A stretch of DNA of 7,902 nt from Chromatiales bacterium (lineage in GTDB: Bacteria > Pseudomonadota > Gammaproteobacteria > JACCYU01), in assembly GCA_031177845.1 (NCBI GenBank), contig JAPSGG010000055.1, positions 1 to 7,902 on the forward strand, read 5' to 3'. Shown here one piece after another: positions 6,527-7,902 of this stretch (the first letter of the stretch is position 1; each line of letters begins with the position of its first letter). Both the position numbers and the translations under genes were made by a program. The notes under the pieces were generated by a model. That model was not told where the DNA came from and made no database searches. It saw only the letters and a list, made by a program, of their open reading frames with translations.

Positions 6527-6936
6527 CAGCCTTGTTCCAGTGCCCGCGCCGCGCGCTGCAAACGTTCTCGTGCCTCACTGGCCACCTCGCGCACGATCGG
6601 ATCTCGATCCAGGCCTCCGATCTGAAGGAGCGCGTCCGGATCGCCGATGCGCACGAGAGAACCGCCGGCATCAGTCGCCTCGACTGTGACGTTACAGGGC
6701 AGTAGTATGCCGATCCGCGCCTCGTGCGACAGTGCACGATGCGCGAGCGGCGGGTTGCAGGCGCCCAGGATCACGTACGGGCGAAAGTCCTTGGCCAACT
6801 TCTGCTTAAGCGTGGCCTTCACGTCGATCGTGGTCAGAATGCCGAAGCCCTCGGTCTTCAGCGCGGCGGTAACGGTCTCCACTGCCTGTTCATAAGGCTG
6901 GTCAAGCTCAACTTCGAACGCTAGGGGTTGTGTCAC
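6526..6936 (-). CDS. DUF302 family protein
   Basis: 136 residues from GTG 6936. DUF302 (TT1751-like fold) proteins are small, soluble and of unknown biochemical role. The hallmarks are clear: FGILTTIDVKATLKQKL (31-47), FRPYVILGACNPPLAHRAL (51-69) with C60, and LLPCNV with C81, the two conserved cysteines of this type. A longer version from ATG 6954 is possible (142 aa), but that ATG has no ribosome site, whereas GTG 6936 has AAGGAG (6949-6944) 7 nt upstream, which would fall inside the longer reading. It is the second gene of a two-gene operon after dodecin (24 nt from the dodecin stop codon to this start), and converges on the DUF218 gene with 7 nt between stop codons. A role in redox or flavin-related stress is only suggested by the dodecin neighbour. 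Confidence 0.88.
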   Translation of the reverse strand: MTQPLAFEVELDQPYEQAVETVTAALKTEGFGILTTIDVKATLKQKLAKDFRPYVILGACNPPLAHRALSHEARIGILLPCNVTVEATDAGGSLVRIGDPDALLQIGGLDRDPIVREVASEARERLQRAARALEQG

Positions 6937-6943
6937 CTCGATG

Positions 6944-6949
6944 CTCCTT
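6944..6949 (-). promoter_or_regulatory. Shine-Dalgarno deciding the DUF302 start
   Basis: AAGGAG on the minus strand, 7 nt before GTG 6936. It lies within the frame that would begin at ATG 6954, making the shorter GTG-started protein the better reading. Confidence 0.6.
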
Positions 6950-6960
6950 GGCATTAAGGG

Positions 6961-7170
6961 CTAGTCATTAAGTCTGAAACCGACCTTGAGCATGACCTGC
7001 CAGTGAGCGACCTTGCCATCCTCGATGTGTCCGCGTGTCTCCATGACCTCAAACCAGTCCAGATGCTCCAGCGTCTTGGAAGCCTTCGAGATCGCGTTAC
7101 GGATGGCGTCATCGGTGCCCTTGGTGGACGAGCCAGTCAGCTCGATGAGTTTGTAAATATGATCGCTCAC
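6961..7170 (-). CDS. Dodecin, flavin-binding protein
   Basis: A 69-residue protein, the usual size. Dodecins assemble as hollow dodecamers that bind riboflavin, FMN or FAD (in some bacteria also coenzyme A) and are thought to buffer or store flavin and protect against its photochemistry. The sequence shows the beta-alpha-beta-beta pattern: [11 protein letters not shown], helix [26 protein letters not shown] with W39 (the flavin-stacking Trp) and R46, and [14 protein letters not shown] with Q58 (the flavin-contact Gln). The start is GTG 7170-7168, with GGAGG (7182-7178) 7 nt upstream, a strong site. It is the first gene of a dodecin-DUF302 operon. An inverted repeat (7213-7238) lies 43 bp upstream and may be an operator or leader hairpin. 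Confidence 0.95.
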   Translation of the reverse strand: MSDHIYKLIELTGSSTKGTDDAIRNAISKASKTLEHLDWFEVMETRGHIEDGKVAHWQVMLKVGFRLND

Positions 7171-7212
7171 AGAGATTCCTCCGATTTGAATGACGTGCTT
7201 GGTTGTGGATAT

Positions 7213-7238
7213 GGTCAGCCGTCATCGATGCGCTGACC
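7213..7238. promoter_or_regulatory. Inverted repeat upstream of dodecin
   Basis: GGTCAGC (7213-7219), 12-nt spacer, GCTGACC (7232-7238): a perfect 7-bp dyad. It lies in the 86-bp gap between the dodecin start codon and the stop codon of the upstream FMN reductase. The position fits an operator for the dodecin operon or a leader hairpin. No T-tract follows on either strand, so a terminator is less likely. Confidence 0.4.
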
Positions 7239-7256
7239 TTCAATGGAGCATGTTCG

Positions 7257-7835
7257 CTAGCATATCAAAGACCGCGCGGTCAGGGTCTCGGCGCTCTCGC
7301 GCTTTTTCTCGTCGATGAGTTCACCAGCGGCGTTGAACGCCGAGCCGGTCTGGCTGACCGTAAGCTGGCCGGGCAGCATGATAGAGCCAATATTGCCCAA
7401 GATTGCGCGAACATGCACCAGCCCGCGTAAGGTCGCCCAATCTGCCGCGGGACGCACTTATCAGGCTCACGACCTTGCCCTTGAAATATTCATTGCAGAG
7501 GTATTTCGCCCTCAGCCTGCCGGGAGATGCAAGGCAATGGTAGTCTTCAGCGTCGCAGTGATATAGCTATTGTACGTCGGGCAGGCGATGAGGAAGCTGT
7601 GGTGGAAGCGCATGAGTTTTTTGGATCGTCCTATCCTTTTGCGGAATCCCAGCAGATGCCGCGAGATCACCGTCGTGTATGGGCAGCGGATAATCGCACG
7701 GATTGAAGCAGCGTGACCTCGGCCCCAGGGACCTTCGCCTCTCAGTCCGCTGCGGATCAGGTGCTTGTTGTAAGAATCCCGCCGGGCACTGCCCGCAACA
7801 GTGAGAATGCGGGTTTTCTTCTCATGATAGCTCAT
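7257..7835 (-). pseudogene. NADPH-dependent FMN reductase, six frameshifts
   Basis: A flavodoxin-fold FMN/quinone reductase whose parts are in the right order and of normal total length (about 190 codons) but lie in seven segments. From ATG 7835: ILTVAGSARRDSYNKHLIR (phosphate-binding GSxRxxSxN loop) to about 7752; GAEVTLL to about 7700; DYPLPIHDGDLAASAGIPQ (7695-7639); LMRFHHSFLIACPTYNS to about 7533; SRQAEGEIPL to about 7493; FKGKVVSLISASRGRLGDL to about 7429; RGLVHVRAILGNIGSIMLPG to the TAG at 7257-7259. Every junction is a +1 change, explainable by one extra base, often in a run (AAAAAA at the third junction). The usual SPEYN is CPTYN and the TIDW motif is altered. As written it cannot yield an intact enzyme. 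It may be a decaying gene or a sequencing/assembly artifact. The ATG overlaps a TGA in another frame (ATGA), hinting at a coupled upstream gene beyond the window. Confidence 0.85.
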
Positions 7836-7902
7836 GGGTCTTGATGGCGCTGGATACGACTCCTCAAGCGAAGGCCGAATCGCAAGGATATCAATGAGCC
7901 GG
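7836..7902 (-). other. Right-edge fragment, possible gene tail
   Basis: A 67-bp stretch upstream of the FMN reductase. One minus-strand frame reads LRFGLRLRSRIQRHQDP and ends at a TGA (7834-7832) overlapping the reductase ATG. It could be the C-terminus of a translationally coupled gene lying to the right, but 20-odd residues are too few to identify it. Confidence 0.2.

Noticed and set aside
1..7902. A novel defence, mobile or biosynthetic system
   Set aside because: All well-supported genes belong to known families, strands switch repeatedly with repeats between units, and there is no integrase, transposase, toxin-antitoxin pair, CRISPR array or clustered pathway.

Overview
The window is GC-rich chromosomal DNA with ordinary housekeeping and metabolic genes. 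It most resembles a gammaproteobacterium: the lipoyl synthase carries a KLRGA-AK-ARIPIKI N-terminus like that remembered for Pseudomonas LipA, and the spacers hold CCCTTCTCCC/GAGGGAGAAGG and ATTCCCG/CGGGAAT repeats typical of proteobacterial intergenic DNA. No species can be named. I see no CRISPR array, tRNA, rRNA, transposase, phage gene or defence system, and nothing that forms a clearly new multi-gene system.

Layout: a repeat-rich leader (1-182) runs into lipA (+, to 1112). After a 145-bp spacer comes a half-size ABC exporter (+, 1258-3144). A spacer with two hairpins separates it from a secreted seven-bladed beta-propeller of the Vgb/streptogramin-lyase superfamily (+, 3281-4243). The 342-bp gap 4244-4585 holds a possible 57-codon small gene and a two-hairpin repeat element. 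An aldo/keto reductase (-, 4586-5566) is divergent from a membrane-anchored DUF218/ElyC-like protein (+, 5736-6518), which meets a DUF302 gene tail to tail with only 7 bp between stop codons. A two-gene minus-strand operon, dodecin then DUF302 protein, follows, both read best from GTG starts with strong Shine-Dalgarno sequences. The right end (7257-7835, -) holds an NADPH-dependent FMN reductase (flavodoxin fold) read in six successive frames.

Functional links are loose. The aldo/keto reductase, flavin-binding dodecin and broken FMN reductase all concern NADPH or flavin chemistry, and the ABC exporter and ElyC-like protein concern the envelope, but the strand changes and repeats between them argue against one pathway. 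Points that most merit a second look: the six same-direction +1 frame changes in the FMN reductase (artifact or decay), the paired repeat whose right end supplies the likely lipA Shine-Dalgarno, the propeller that lacks the Vgb catalytic residues, and the unassigned small ORF at 4304-4477.
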